Origin: Falsiroseomonas selenitidurans
GTDB taxonomy: Bacteria > Pseudomonadota > Alphaproteobacteria > Acetobacterales > Acetobacteraceae
DNA length: 64,000 nt
Direction: 5' to 3'
NCBI RefSeq assembly: GCF_012103215.1
Contig: NZ_JAAVNE010000025.1
Coordinates: forward strand, 1 to 64,000
Shown here: in pieces, positions 8,629 to 16,001 of the stretch
Layout of the letters: the number at the start of each line of letters is the position of its first letter
Position numbering within the stretch: the first letter of the stretch is position 1
Position numbers and translations under genes: made by a program
Notes under the pieces: model-generated
What the model saw: only the letters and a program-made list of their open reading frames with translations
What the model was told of the DNA's origin: nothing
The model's database searches: none

Positions 8629-8934
8629 TCAGTCCTGGCTCATCTTCACCGCGACGAGGTCTCGGACGAACCCATCCGCATGGTCCACGCACTGCAGAAC
8701 GGTGGCGGCGCCGACGTAGCGAAAGACCAACCGCCAGGTCGGGCCGGCCAGGGACATGCGGACCACGCCAGCGGCGACCAGCGTCCGTTCGAGCGTGACG
8801 ACCGTCATCGGGCATTCGTAGCGATAACAGGCGGGCGGGACGCCCGCGCAGGGCAAAGCCCGTTCTTCCACGCCGTGCCACTGCACCAGCAAGGCCATCT
8901 GCTGCATGTCCACATTGTTGAAGCTAAGCGCCAT
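8629..8934 (-). CDS. Hypothetical protein, 101 aa
   Basis: A small soluble protein of 101 residues with four Cys (three clustered at residues 29-41 as CAGVPPACYRYEC) and no signal peptide or membrane helix. I recognise no family. The composition (balanced hydrophobic beta-like segments such as MTVVTLERTLVAAGVVRM) looks protein-like rather than antisense noise, and the flanking bases contain no competing gene. It is on the same strand as dihydropyrimidinase but separated from it by 100 bases including the poly-G tract. Confidence 0.5.
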   Translation of the reverse strand: MALSFNNVDMQQMALLVQWHGVEERALPCAGVPPACYRYECPMTVVTLERTLVAAGVVRMSLAGPTWRLVFRYVGAATVLQCVDHADGFVRDLVAVKMSQD

Positions 8935-9000
8935 ACCCGACAGGGATGACTTTCGCTGGCCCGGGTCAATGCGCAGCCCGGCTGTCGCCTTGCCGACCCC

Positions 9001-9699
9001 TCAGATCTGCCGCATCCCCAACTGCGCCAGCAGCGGCAGGATCTGCGCCACGGCCCGCTGCCGGTGCGCCTTGGCGCGCGCCAGCGCCTCCGCCTCCGCC
9101 CCTGCGCGGATTGCGGCGAGGATGCCGGCATGCTCCTGCACCGAGAGGATGGGCCGCGGCCGCAGCCGCAGGGTCAGCATCCGGGCGCGGTGCGACTGGT
9201 CCATGATGCCGGCATAGATCCGCACGAGCCTGGCATTGCCGGCACCCTCCACCAGCATCTGGTGGAAGCGGCCATCGGCCTCCGCCCAGGCGGGCAGGTC
9301 CTCCGCCGCCAGGGCCGCCGCCATCGCCGCGTTCACCGCCTCCAGCGCCGTCGCCACGGGCTTGCGCTGCTTCTTCGGCTGCGCCGCGATCAGCGCCGCC
9401 GCGGCACTCTCCAGCGCCACGATCACCTCGTAGATCTCCCGCATGTCCTCGGGCGAGAGGGCACAGACCAGCACGCCGCGGCGCGGCAGCACGCGCACCA
9501 GCCCTTCTTCCTGCAGCCGGATGACGGCCTCATGCACCGGGGTGCGGCTCATGCCCAGCTGCAGCGCGATCTCCTGCTCCGAGCCCTGGTAGCCAGGGGC
9601 CAGCGCGGTGTCGCGGATGGCGCGCTTCAGCGCCGCATAGGCGGCATCGACGAGCGAAGGCCGGGGCGCCGCCGCCGCATTGTCGCGCATCTGCACCAT
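9001..9699 (-). CDS. GntR family transcriptional regulator (FCD type)
   Basis: A 232-residue regulator. The N-terminal winged helix-turn-helix is visible as AYAALKRAIRDTALAPG, then EQEIALQLGMSRTPVHEAVIRLQEEGLV and a wing VLPRRGVLV (to about residue 80). The C-terminal all-helical domain has the FCD pattern, including EADGRFHQMLVEGAGN and HAGILAAIRAG, which binds a metal and a carboxylate effector in this family. It is divergent from the tartrate/malate-type dehydrogenase gene, so it is probably its repressor. A near-perfect palindrome in the shared promoter region (9758-9781) is the likely operator. Starts at 9717 or 9690 are also possible. Confidence 0.88.
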   Translation of the reverse strand: MVQMRDNAAAAPRPSLVDAAYAALKRAIRDTALAPGYQGSEQEIALQLGMSRTPVHEAVIRLQEEGLVRVLPRRGVLVCALSPEDMREIYEVIVALESAAAALIAAQPKKQRKPVATALEAVNAAMAAALAAEDLPAWAEADGRFHQMLVEGAGNARLVRIYAGIMDQSHRARMLTLRLRPRPILSVQEHAGILAAIRAGAEAEALARAKAHRQRAVAQILPLLAQLGMRQI

Positions 9700-9726
9700 G
9701 CCCTGCCTCCGCCGCATCCCGCCTGG

Positions 9727-9756
9727 TTGACGCTGCCGCCGGCCGGGGATTATCGA
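9727..9756 (+). promoter_or_regulatory. Candidate sigma-70 promoter of the dehydrogenase gene
   Basis: TTGACG (9727-9732) is followed after 17-18 bases by TTATCG/TATCGA (9750-9756). The expected transcription start, near 9762, falls inside the palindrome at 9758-9781, a layout that suits repression by the divergent GntR protein. The -10 element is weak. Confidence 0.4.
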
Positions 9757-9757
9757 A

Positions 9758-9781
9758 CGCCATCTTGCATGGAAGATGGCG
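9758..9781. promoter_or_regulatory. Palindromic operator candidate for the GntR regulator
   Basis: The arms CGCCATCTT and AAGATGGCG are perfect inverted repeats around GCATGG, whose centre CATG is itself symmetric; only one base pair breaks full symmetry over 24 bases. It lies between the GntR and dehydrogenase genes, just downstream of a candidate -10 element. FCD-type GntR proteins bind such dyads as dimers. The assignment is by position and symmetry only. Confidence 0.6.
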
Positions 9782-9830
9782 CGCCAGGAAGCGCGCCGCG
9801 CCCCTGCGGGCAGACACGAAGGGGATGAGA

Positions 9831-10907
9831 ATGCGCAGCTACCGCATCGCTTCCATGGGCGGCGACGGCATCGGGCCGGAAGTCATCTCGGCGGGGGTGG
9901 AGGCGCTGAAGGCCTGCGCCGCGCGCGACGGCGGCTTCACCCTGAACTTCACCGATTTCGACTGGGGCTCGGACTACTACCGCAAGCATGGCGTGATGAT
10001 GCCGGCGGATGGTGCCGACCAGCTGCGCGGCTACGACGCCATCCTGTTCGGCGCCGTCGGCGCGCCCGACATCCCCGACCATGTCACGCTGTGGGGCCTG
10101 CGGCTCGCCATCTGCCAGCCGCTGGACCAATACGCCAATGTCCGCCCCACCCGCGTGCTGCCCGGCATCGTGAGCCCGCTGCGCCACGTCTCCGGCCCGG
10201 AGCTGGACTGGGTGATCGTGCGGGAGAACTCGGAAGGCGAATACTCCGGCATCGGCGGCCGCGCCCATCGCGGCCTGCCCATCGAGGTGGCGCAGGACGT
10301 CTCCATCATGACCCGCGCCGGCGTGCAGCGCATCATGCGCTACGCCTTCCGCCTGGCGCAGTCCCGCCCGCGCAAGCTGCTGACGGTGGTGACGAAATCC
10401 AACGCCCAGCGCCACGCCATGGTGATGTGGGACGAGATCGCCGCCGAGATCGCCGCCGAATTCCCCGACGTCACCTGGGACAAGATGCTGGTGGACGCGA
10501 TGACCATGCGCATGGTCATCAAGCCGGCCAGCATCGACACCATCGTCGCCACCAACCTGCACGCCGACATCCTCTCCGACCTGGCCGCCGCCCTGGCGGG
10601 GTCGCTCGGCATCGCCCCTACCGCCAACATCAACCCGGAACGCGACAGCCCATCCATGTTCGAGCCGATCCACGGCTCCGCCTTCGACATCACCGGCAAA
10701 GGCATCGCCAACCCCATCGCCACCTTCTGGACCGCGGTGATGATGCTGGACCACCTGGGCGAGCCCGCCGCCGCCCAACGCCTGATGCGCGCCATCGAAC
10801 AGGTCACCGCCAACCCGGCCCTGCACACCCCCGACCTCGGCGGCCCCGCCACCACCCGGCAGGTCACCGACGCCGTCTGCGAAGCCCTGCGGAAGGCGAA
10901 CGACTGA
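9831..10907 (+). CDS. ttuC: Tartrate / D-malate dehydrogenase family (beta-decarboxylating, TtuC-like)
   Basis: A 358-residue member of the isocitrate/isopropylmalate dehydrogenase fold. The N-terminal IASMGGDGIGPEV segment, the substrate-side WGLRLAICQPLDQYANVRPTR block, and the metal-site signature NLHADILSDLAAALAGSLG are all present. WGLRLAICQPLDQ and DFDWGSDYY are typical of tartrate dehydrogenase/decarboxylase and D-malate dehydrogenases rather than LeuB. The reaction is NAD-dependent oxidation, with or without decarboxylation, of a 2-hydroxy diacid in the cytoplasm. The ATG at 9831 is chosen because GAAGGGG lies 6 bases upstream; an ATG at 9825 would have no space for it. Regulation by the divergent GntR protein is likely. 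Confidence 0.88.
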   Translation: MRSYRIASMGGDGIGPEVISAGVEALKACAARDGGFTLNFTDFDWGSDYYRKHGVMMPADGADQLRGYDAILFGAVGAPDIPDHVTLWGLRLAICQPLDQYANVRPTRVLPGIVSPLRHVSGPELDWVIVRENSEGEYSGIGGRAHRGLPIEVAQDVSIMTRAGVQRIMRYAFRLAQSRPRKLLTVVTKSNAQRHAMVMWDEIAAEIAAEFPDVTWDKMLVDAMTMRMVIKPASIDTIVATNLHADILSDLAAALAGSLGIAPTANINPERDSPSMFEPIHGSAFDITGKGIANPIATFWTAVMMLDHLGEPAAAQRLMRAIEQVTANPALHTPDLGGPATTRQVTDAVCEALRKAND

Positions 10908-10931
10908 AGGATGGCAGCGCGGGTGGTTCAC

Positions 10932-11145
10932 GGGGAGGGCTCCGCCCTCCCCGCACCCCTCCCGCCAAAGGGCGGCGGCCCTTTGGAAACCCATGAGACT
11001 TGAGCCGGCGAGGAGAGGGGGCCGGAGCGACCGCCAATTCAGCGGAACCGCTGGCCCCCTCTCCTCGCCGGCTCAAAGGTCCTCGCGGTCCAGGGGGCCG
11101 CGCCCCCTGGTGGGGGTGCAGGGGGGCGAAGCCCGCCCTGCAAGC
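10932..11145. repeat. Compound inverted-repeat element between convergent genes
   Basis: A central pair of perfect 24-base arms (11000-11023 and 11053-11076) encloses a 29-base spacer. On the left are hairpins at 10932-10952 (GGGGAGGGC/GCCCTCCCC) and 10965-10986 (CCAAAGGGC/GCCCTTTGG). On the right is a similar hairpin at 11090-11110 (CCAGGGGGC/GCCCCCTGG) followed by a G/C-rich stem to 11145. The left and right flanks look like two related modules in opposite orientation. It separates the dehydrogenase and oxyR genes and may terminate both; it is also likely to be a repeated (REP-like) element of this genome. Confidence 0.8.
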
Positions 11146-11161
11146 CACCCGCGCCGCCCCT

Positions 11162-12067
11162 TCAGACATCCCCGCCTGCCGCGCCTTCGGCAAATGGCGC
11201 CAGGCGGCTGCGGATGAGGGCGGCGATGGCGTCGATGGCGGCGCGGCGGGGGAAGGTGGTGCGGGAGACGAGTTGGATGTGGCGGCCGGCCTTGTGTTGC
11301 AGGGGGCGCAGCGCGATGCCGGAGTCGCGGGCGGTGCCGGCGGCCAGGCCGGGGATCAGGGTGGTGCCGTAGCCCGCGGCGACCATGTTCATCAGGGTGG
11401 AGAGGCTGGAGGCGCGGAGCGCCCCGGCGCGGGGTCCGGCCTGGCCGCAGGCGGCGAGCGCCTGGTCGCGCAGGCAGTGGCCGTCGGCCAGCACCAGGAT
11501 GTCCGCGGCCAGTTCGTCCTCCGCCACGCGGGTGCGGGCGGTCAGCGGATGGTCGGGGGGCAGGGCGGCCAGGAAGGGTTCGGTAAACAGCGGCCGGGCT
11601 TCCAGGTCGGCCCCTTCGGTCTCGGTCGCCAGCAGGGTGGCGTCCAGGTCGTGGCTGCGCAGGCGATCCAGCAGCGCGGTGGTCACGTCTTCCCAGGGTT
11701 CGATCACCAGCTCCGGCAGGGCGTCGCGCAGCGGGCCGAAGACCAGGGGCAGCAGGTAGGGGGCAAGGGTCGGGATGATGCCCAGCCGCAGCCGGCCGCG
11801 GAGCGGGTCGCGCGAGGCATGGGCCAATGCCAGCATCGCGTCGGCCGCGGCGACCGCGGCGCGGGCGTGGGCCAGCAGCGCCTCGCCCGCGGTGGTGGGC
11901 GCCACGGATTTGTTGGTGCGCTCGAACAGCACCACGCCCAGCTCTTCCTCCAGTTTACGAAGCTGGGTGGACAGGGTGGGCTGGCTGATGTGGCAGAGTT
12001 CCGCGGCGCGGCCGAAATGCCGGTGTTCGGCCACGGCAAGCGCGTAGCGCAGGTCGCGCAGGTTCAT
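11162..12067 (-). CDS. oxyR: OxyR-type LysR family peroxide sensor
   Basis: A 301-residue LysR regulator. The N-terminal helix-turn-helix is FGRAAELCHISQPTLSTQLRKLEE (in parts, residues 18-41). The C-terminal sensing domain has ADGHCLRDQALAAC, in which C198 and C207 correspond to the redox pair C199/C208 of E. coli OxyR, so the disulfide switch is intact. OxyR activates peroxide-defence genes after oxidation by H2O2. No catalase or AhpC gene is in the window. It ends in the inverted-repeat region shared with the convergent dehydrogenase gene. The HTH gene upstream on the same strand is 108 bases away. Confidence 0.9.
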   Translation of the reverse strand: MNLRDLRYALAVAEHRHFGRAAELCHISQPTLSTQLRKLEEELGVVLFERTNKSVAPTTAGEALLAHARAAVAAADAMLALAHASRDPLRGRLRLGIIPTLAPYLLPLVFGPLRDALPELVIEPWEDVTTALLDRLRSHDLDATLLATETEGADLEARPLFTEPFLAALPPDHPLTARTRVAEDELAADILVLADGHCLRDQALAACGQAGPRAGALRASSLSTLMNMVAAGYGTTLIPGLAAGTARDSGIALRPLQHKAGRHIQLVSRTTFPRRAAIDAIAALIRSRLAPFAEGAAGGDV

Positions 12068-12175
12068 CCGGCGGGTCCCCCTGTCTTTTCTTCTCCATCG
12101 ATCATACCAGGGGTCGCTGCGGGGCAGTGATAAATGCGCTCAATCGTTCCGGTAGAGGGGTTCGATGCAGCGGCG

Positions 12176-12397
12176 TCAGGTCGGTGCCTCTTCCTCCGGC
12201 ACATGCGCCAGCAGGTCGCCCGGTTGGCAGTCCAGCTCCCGGCAGAGTTTTTCCAGCGTTTCGAAGCGGATGCCTTTGACGCGGCCGGTCTTGAGCAGGG
12301 ACAGGTTGACCTCGGAGATGCCGATCCGCGTGGCGAGCTCGCGGGACCGCATCTTGCGGCGGGCGAGCATGACGTCGAGCTGGACGGTGATCGGCAT
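12176..12397 (-). CDS. Small XRE/YozG-type helix-turn-helix regulator
   Basis: A 73-residue DNA-binding protein made of little more than one Cro/CI helix-turn-helix: LATRIGISEVNLSLLKTGRVKG followed by RFETLEKLCRELDCQPGDLL. This is the YozG-like type that usually follows a DUF2975 membrane protein, as it does here, with the stop and start overlapping as TGATG. The pair is thought to act as a membrane-protein/regulator unit, though its signal is unknown. Confidence 0.88.
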   Translation of the reverse strand: MPITVQLDVMLARRKMRSRELATRIGISEVNLSLLKTGRVKGIRFETLEKLCRELDCQPGDLLAHVPEEEAPT

Positions 12398-12876
12398 CAG
12401 ATGATCGCGGCGTTCTCTTCGGTGGCGCGGGTGGCTTCGCGCAGCACCGCGGCGAAGCTGAGGAAGACCAGGCCGATGGCCAGCCCCACCGCACAGCCCA
12501 GCAGCGGCGCCGGGGCGATCAGCCCGGCGGGGCCGAGGGCTGCGAGGCGGGAGGCGGGCAGCAGCAGCGCCGCCAGCAGCAGCCAGCCGCCGAAGCGTCG
12601 CAGGGCCTCCGCCGCCGCCAGGCTGAACACCGCCATGCCGTGCAGGCGGGTGGCGAAGCGGTGCAGCTGTGCGAAGGCCAGCGCCGCCGCCAGGTAGGGC
12701 AGCGCCAGCGCCAGTGCCGCCGGCAGTCGCGCCGGCGTCGCGGCCAGTTGCCGGAAGGCCAGGCCGGCGGGCAGGGACCCCGGCGCCGCCACGCCCAGCA
12801 GCGGGATCAGCAGCAGCAGGGCGATCACCGCAAGCGTTGCGGCGCGCAGGCTCAGGCCAAGCCGGTGGGTTGTCAT
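12397..12876 (-). CDS. DUF2975 family membrane protein
   Basis: A 159-residue protein with four hydrophobic segments (about residues 10-32, 48-68, 87-105 and 118-142), consistent with DUF2975, a family nearly always encoded next to a small YozG-type HTH gene. That partner overlaps its stop. The ATG at 12876 gives the usual short basic N-terminus (MTTHRLGLSLR); longer in-frame starts cross the promoter region. A candidate promoter lies at 12913-12941. Confidence 0.78.
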   Translation of the reverse strand: MTTHRLGLSLRAATLAVIALLLLIPLLGVAAPGSLPAGLAFRQLAATPARLPAALALALPYLAAALAFAQLHRFATRLHGMAVFSLAAAEALRRFGGWLLLAALLLPASRLAALGPAGLIAPAPLLGCAVGLAIGLVFLSFAAVLREATRATEENAAII

Positions 12877-12893
12877 GGGCAGCCACGGCGGCG

Positions 12894-12922
12894 TTGACCG
12901 CGCACCGTTCCTTATCGTAAAA
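12894..12922 (+). promoter_or_regulatory. Candidate promoter of the outer-membrane protein gene
   Basis: TTGACC (12894-12899), a 17-base spacer and TAAAAC (12917-12922) face the beta-barrel gene, whose ATG is at 12980. The AT-rich character of this stretch stands out in the GC-rich sequence. It overlaps the opposing promoter at 12913-12941. Confidence 0.45.
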
Positions 12923-12941
12923 CATAAAAACATTGATGTGA
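12913..12941 (-). promoter_or_regulatory. Candidate promoter of the DUF2975/HTH operon
   Basis: On the minus strand TTCACA (12941-12936), a 17-base spacer and TACGAT (12918-12913) precede the DUF2975 start by about 37 bases. The -10 element overlaps the -10 of the divergent promoter, so the two transcription units may compete or share a regulator such as the small HTH protein. Confidence 0.5.
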
Positions 12942-12979
12942 ATCGTAGCGGATTTGCCCCGCCACGACAAGGAGCCCCC

Positions 12980-13642
12980 ATGACCCGCCTGCTGCGCAAC
13001 GCCCTGCTGATCGCCCCCCTCTGTCTCCTGCCGGCCGCCGGCCGAGCGGAGCCCTGGACCGGCCCCTATCTCGGGCTGCATCTGGGCTATGGCGGCGGCG
13101 GCGACGATATCCGCGAAATCAACGGGCCACGCGCCTGGCAGGCGGAGACGCGCGGCGTGCTCGGCGGCGCCCAGGCCGGCTGGAACTGGCAGCGCGAGCG
13201 GCTGGTGCTGGGGCTGGAGCTGGAGATCGGCCATCTCGGCCAGTCCGGCGACGTCGCCACCGCCGATGCAACGGGTGCGGTGCGCAGCGAGGCCACGCTC
13301 GGCCTGCATGGTGCGGCGACCGGCCGGCTTGGCTGGCTGGCCACGCCCGACACGCTGCTGTTCTTGCGCGCCGGCGGTGGGCTGGCGCAGTTCGAGGCGA
13401 GCACGACCGAAAGCTGCGCCGGGGCCTGCGCCACCTCCCGCGCCAGCGCCAGCGGCACCACGGTGGGGCTGGTGCTGGGCCTCGGCGTGGAACACGTGGT
13501 GGCGGCGGATTGGCGGCTGCGGCTGGACTACGCCTGGCACGCCTATCGAAAGGAACTCGTGCTGCCGCCGGGCAGCGGGCCGGGCTGGGATCACCATCTC
13601 GACCTGCACGCGCTGCGTATCGGCTTCAACCGTCGCTTCTGA
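12980..13642 (+). CDS. Outer-membrane beta-barrel protein (Omp25/31-like)
   Basis: A 220-residue protein with a signal peptide (LLRNALLIAPLCLLPAAGRA, cleavage near residue 23), then WTGPYLGLHLGYGGGG, the typical first strand of the OmpA/Omp25-31-like barrels of alphaproteobacteria. Alternating aromatic/Gly strands follow (GGAQAGWNWQ, LGLELEIGHLG) and the protein ends in ALRIGFNRRF, with the C-terminal Phe needed for BAM-dependent insertion. A Cys pair (CAGAC) near residue 140 could form a loop disulfide. AAGGAG lies 6 bases before the ATG. Role: structural or porin-like in the outer membrane. Confidence 0.8.
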   Translation: MTRLLRNALLIAPLCLLPAAGRAEPWTGPYLGLHLGYGGGGDDIREINGPRAWQAETRGVLGGAQAGWNWQRERLVLGLELEIGHLGQSGDVATADATGAVRSEATLGLHGAATGRLGWLATPDTLLFLRAGGGLAQFEASTTESCAGACATSRASASGTTVGLVLGLGVEHVVAADWRLRLDYAWHAYRKELVLPPGSGPGWDHHLDLHALRIGFNRRF

Positions 13643-13667
13643 ACCGGCCTCTTGCGCCGGCCGGCTT

Positions 13668-13690
13668 GGCAGCCCTACTCCGGGGCTGCC
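13668..13690. terminator. Hairpin between the OMP gene and accD
   Basis: GGCAGCCC and GGGCTGCC form an 8-base-pair stem around TACTCCG, 26 bases after the OMP stop and 18 bases before the accD ATG. There is no T-run, so it may act as a weak terminator or as a structure in the accD leader. Confidence 0.4.
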
Positions 13691-13707
13691 ACCGAGGACG
13701 GGACGCG

Positions 13708-14649
13708 ATGAACTGGATTTCCGACTGGGCGCTGCCGAAGGTGAAGGCGCTGTTCGGACAGCCGCGGGAGGTGCCGGACAATCTCTGGCACAAATGCCCT
13801 GCCTGCGAGCAGATGATCTTCCATCGCGACCTTGAGCGGAACCTCTACGTCTGCACGCATTGCAACCATCATCTGCGCCTCACCGCCGCCGGCCGGGTGA
13901 AGGCGACGCTGGATGAGGGCTGGTCGCGCATCGAATTGCCGAAGGTGCCGCTGGACCCGCTGCGCTTCCGCGACCAGCGCCGCTACGCCGACCGGCTGAA
14001 GGAGGCGCAGGCCAAGGCGGGCATGGATGATGCCGTGCTGGTGGCCCAGGGCAGCATCCTCGGCCGCAAGGCGGTGGTGGCCGTGTTCGAATTCGCGTTC
14101 ATGGCCGGCTCCATGGGCGCCGCGGTGGGCGAGGCGCTGGTCACCGCCGCCAAGCTGGCCGTGCTGCAGGATGCGCCGCTGATCGTCTTCACCGCCTCCG
14201 GCGGGGCGCGGATGCAGGAAGGCGCCGTCAGCCTGATGCAGATGCCGCGCACGGTGATCGCGACGCGCATGGTGAAGGAGGCCGGGCTGCCCTTCATCGT
14301 GGTGCTGTGCGACCCGACGACGGGCGGCGTGACCGCCAGCTTCGCCATGCTGGGCGACATCCAGATCGCCGAGCCGGGCGCGCTGATCGGCTTCGCCGGG
14401 GCGCGCGTGATCGAGCAGACGGTGCGTGAGAAGCTGCCGGAGGGCTTCCAGCGCGCCGAATACCTGCTGGAACACGGCATCCTGGACATGGTGGTGAAGC
14501 GCCACGACCTGCGCGCCACCCTGGCCCGCCTGATTTCCCTGCTGCGGGAGCCGATGCTGCTGGCGGAGCCGGAGCCGGAGGCCGAGGCGCTGCCCGCCTT
14601 GCCGGCGCCCGAACCCGCCGAGGCCGCCGAGGACGCGAAGCCGGCGTGA
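13708..14649 (+). CDS. accD: Acetyl-CoA carboxylase carboxyltransferase subunit beta
   Basis: A 313-residue AccD. The N-terminal four-Cys zinc ribbon is present (C30, C33, C49, C52), followed by the crotonase-like carboxyltransferase domain with FEFAFMAGSMGAAVGE, FTASGGARMQEG and PTTGGVTASFAMLGD. With AccA it transfers the carboxyl group from biotin to acetyl-CoA, giving malonyl-CoA for fatty-acid synthesis. A Pro/Glu/Ala-rich tail (residues about 285-313) lies outside the conserved domain. Its stop overlaps the GTG start of folC. In many alphaproteobacteria accD-folC directly follows trpA; here trpA is about 20 kb away. Confidence 0.97.
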   Translation: MNWISDWALPKVKALFGQPREVPDNLWHKCPACEQMIFHRDLERNLYVCTHCNHHLRLTAAGRVKATLDEGWSRIELPKVPLDPLRFRDQRRYADRLKEAQAKAGMDDAVLVAQGSILGRKAVVAVFEFAFMAGSMGAAVGEALVTAAKLAVLQDAPLIVFTASGGARMQEGAVSLMQMPRTVIATRMVKEAGLPFIVVLCDPTTGGVTASFAMLGDIQIAEPGALIGFAGARVIEQTVREKLPEGFQRAEYLLEHGILDMVVKRHDLRATLARLISLLREPMLLAEPEPEAEALPALPAPEPAEAAEDAKPA

Positions 14650-15959
14650 GCGCCCCCCCAGCCTCGCGGAGCGAGGACATCCCGCCCTCGCGGAGCGAGG
14701 AGATCATCGACCGCCTGCACGGGCTGCACCCGAAGCTGATCGACCTCAGCCTCGGCCGGCTGCAGCGCTGCCTCGCGGCACTGGACCATCCGGAACGGCG
14801 GCTGCCGCCGGTGGTGCATGTGGCCGGCACCAACGGCAAGGGCAGCACCTGCGCCTTCCTGCGCGCCATCGCGGAAGCCGCGGGGCTGCGGGTGCATGTC
14901 TACACCAGCCCGCACCTGGTCCGCTTCCATGAGCGCATCCGCCTGGCCGGCGAATTGGTGACGGAGCCGGCGCTGATCGCGGCGCTGGAGCATGTGGAGC
15001 GCGCCAATGGCGGCGAACCGATCACGGTGTTCGAGGTGACGACGGCCGTCGCCCTGCACCTGTTCGCCAGCGTGGAGGCGGACCTGCTGGTGCTGGAGGT
15101 GGGCCTGGGCGGGCGGTTCGACGCGACCAATGTGGTGGACCGCCCGGTGGCCACCGCGATCACCAGCATCTCCATGGACCACATGGATTTCTTCGGTGAC
15201 GATCTGGGTCGCATCGCCTGGGAGAAGGCCGGAATCATCAAGCCCGGCGTGCCGTGTGCCACCGGCGCCCAGGCAGCGGCGGCGCTGCGGGTGATCGTGC
15301 AGGAGGCCGCGGCGCAGGGCGCGCCGCTGCGGGCGCGCGATGCCGCCTGGCGGGTGGAGCGCCTGGCGGATGGCGGGCTGGCCTGGGAGGACGAGGCCGG
15401 GCGGATCGAGCTGCCGCGCCCCGGCCTGGCCGGGCCGCACCAGGCGGACAATGCCGGCATCGCCATCGCCGCGCTGCGCGCCTGGAACCCGCCCTGGCTG
15501 ACCGAGGCGGCGATCCGCCAGGGTGTCGCCACGGCGAGCTGGCCGGCGCGGATGCAGCGCCTGTCGGGCCGGCTGGCCGCGATGCTGCCGCCGGATTGGG
15601 AGCTGTGGCTGGATGGCGGCCACAATGCCGGGGCCGGCGTGGTGGTCGGGCAGCACATGCGGGACGCCTTCGCCGACCGGCCGCTGCATGTGCTGGTCGG
15701 CATGAAGGCCGGCAAGCAGGTGCCGGAATTCCTGGGGCCCATCATCCCGGCGGCCACCACCCTCTGGGCGGTGGCCGAGCCGGGGCAGCATCTGGCCATG
15801 CCGGTGGAGGGCATTGTTGCGGCCAGCGGCGGCGCCGCGATCCCCGGCGGCACGGTGGCGCAGGCCCTGGCCGCGCTGCCGCGCCCCGGCGGCCCGGCGC
15901 GGGTGCTGGTCTGCGGCAGCCTGTACCTGGCGGGCGAAGTGTTGAAGCGGGACGGCTGA
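14646..15959 (+). CDS. folC: Bifunctional folylpolyglutamate synthase / dihydrofolate synthase
   Basis: A 437-residue Mur-ligase-type enzyme that adds glutamate to dihydropteroate and to folates. VAGTNGKGSTCAFL (P-loop, residues 59-72), LEVGLGGRFDATNVV and the DHMDFFGDDLGRIAWEKAGI block are all intact. The C-terminal domain has LDGGHNAGAG. The start used is a GTG overlapping the accD stop (GTGA). The first 18 residues contain a duplicated SRSEDIPP/SRSEEI stretch made by a DNA repeat and precede the conserved IIDRLHGLHPK start of the family, so a later start is possible but none with ATG is near. Confidence 0.95.
   Translation: MSAPPASRSEDIPPSRSEEIIDRLHGLHPKLIDLSLGRLQRCLAALDHPERRLPPVVHVAGTNGKGSTCAFLRAIAEAAGLRVHVYTSPHLVRFHERIRLAGELVTEPALIAALEHVERANGGEPITVFEVTTAVALHLFASVEADLLVLEVGLGGRFDATNVVDRPVATAITSISMDHMDFFGDDLGRIAWEKAGIIKPGVPCATGAQAAAALRVIVQEAAAQGAPLRARDAAWRVERLADGGLAWEDEAGRIELPRPGLAGPHQADNAGIAIAALRAWNPPWLTEAAIRQGVATASWPARMQRLSGRLAAMLPPDWELWLDGGHNAGAGVVVGQHMRDAFADRPLHVLVGMKAGKQVPEFLGPIIPAATTLWAVAEPGQHLAMPVEGIVAASGGAAIPGGTVAQALAALPRPGGPARVLVCGSLYLAGEVLKRDG
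14662..14701 (+). repeat. folC: Duplicated 16-base palindromic repeat in the folC 5' end
   Basis: CCTCGCGGAGCGAGGA occurs at 14662-14677 and 14686-14701, eight codons apart in the same frame. Each copy can fold as a CCTCGC/GCGAGG hairpin with a GGA loop. It encodes the repeated SRSE peptide of FolC. Confidence 0.85.
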
Positions 15960-16001
15960 CGCGCGGGTTGCGCGGCCGGCGCCCAGGCCCGAGCATCCGG
16001 C

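Noticed and set aside
10932..11145. CRISPR array
   Set aside because: The repeats are inverted and few, with no regular spacing and no cas genes.
12129..12145. GATAAATGCGCTCAATC upstream of oxyR as an OxyR box
   Set aside because: Only its outer triplets are symmetric and it does not follow the known OxyR spacing, so I do not call it a site.
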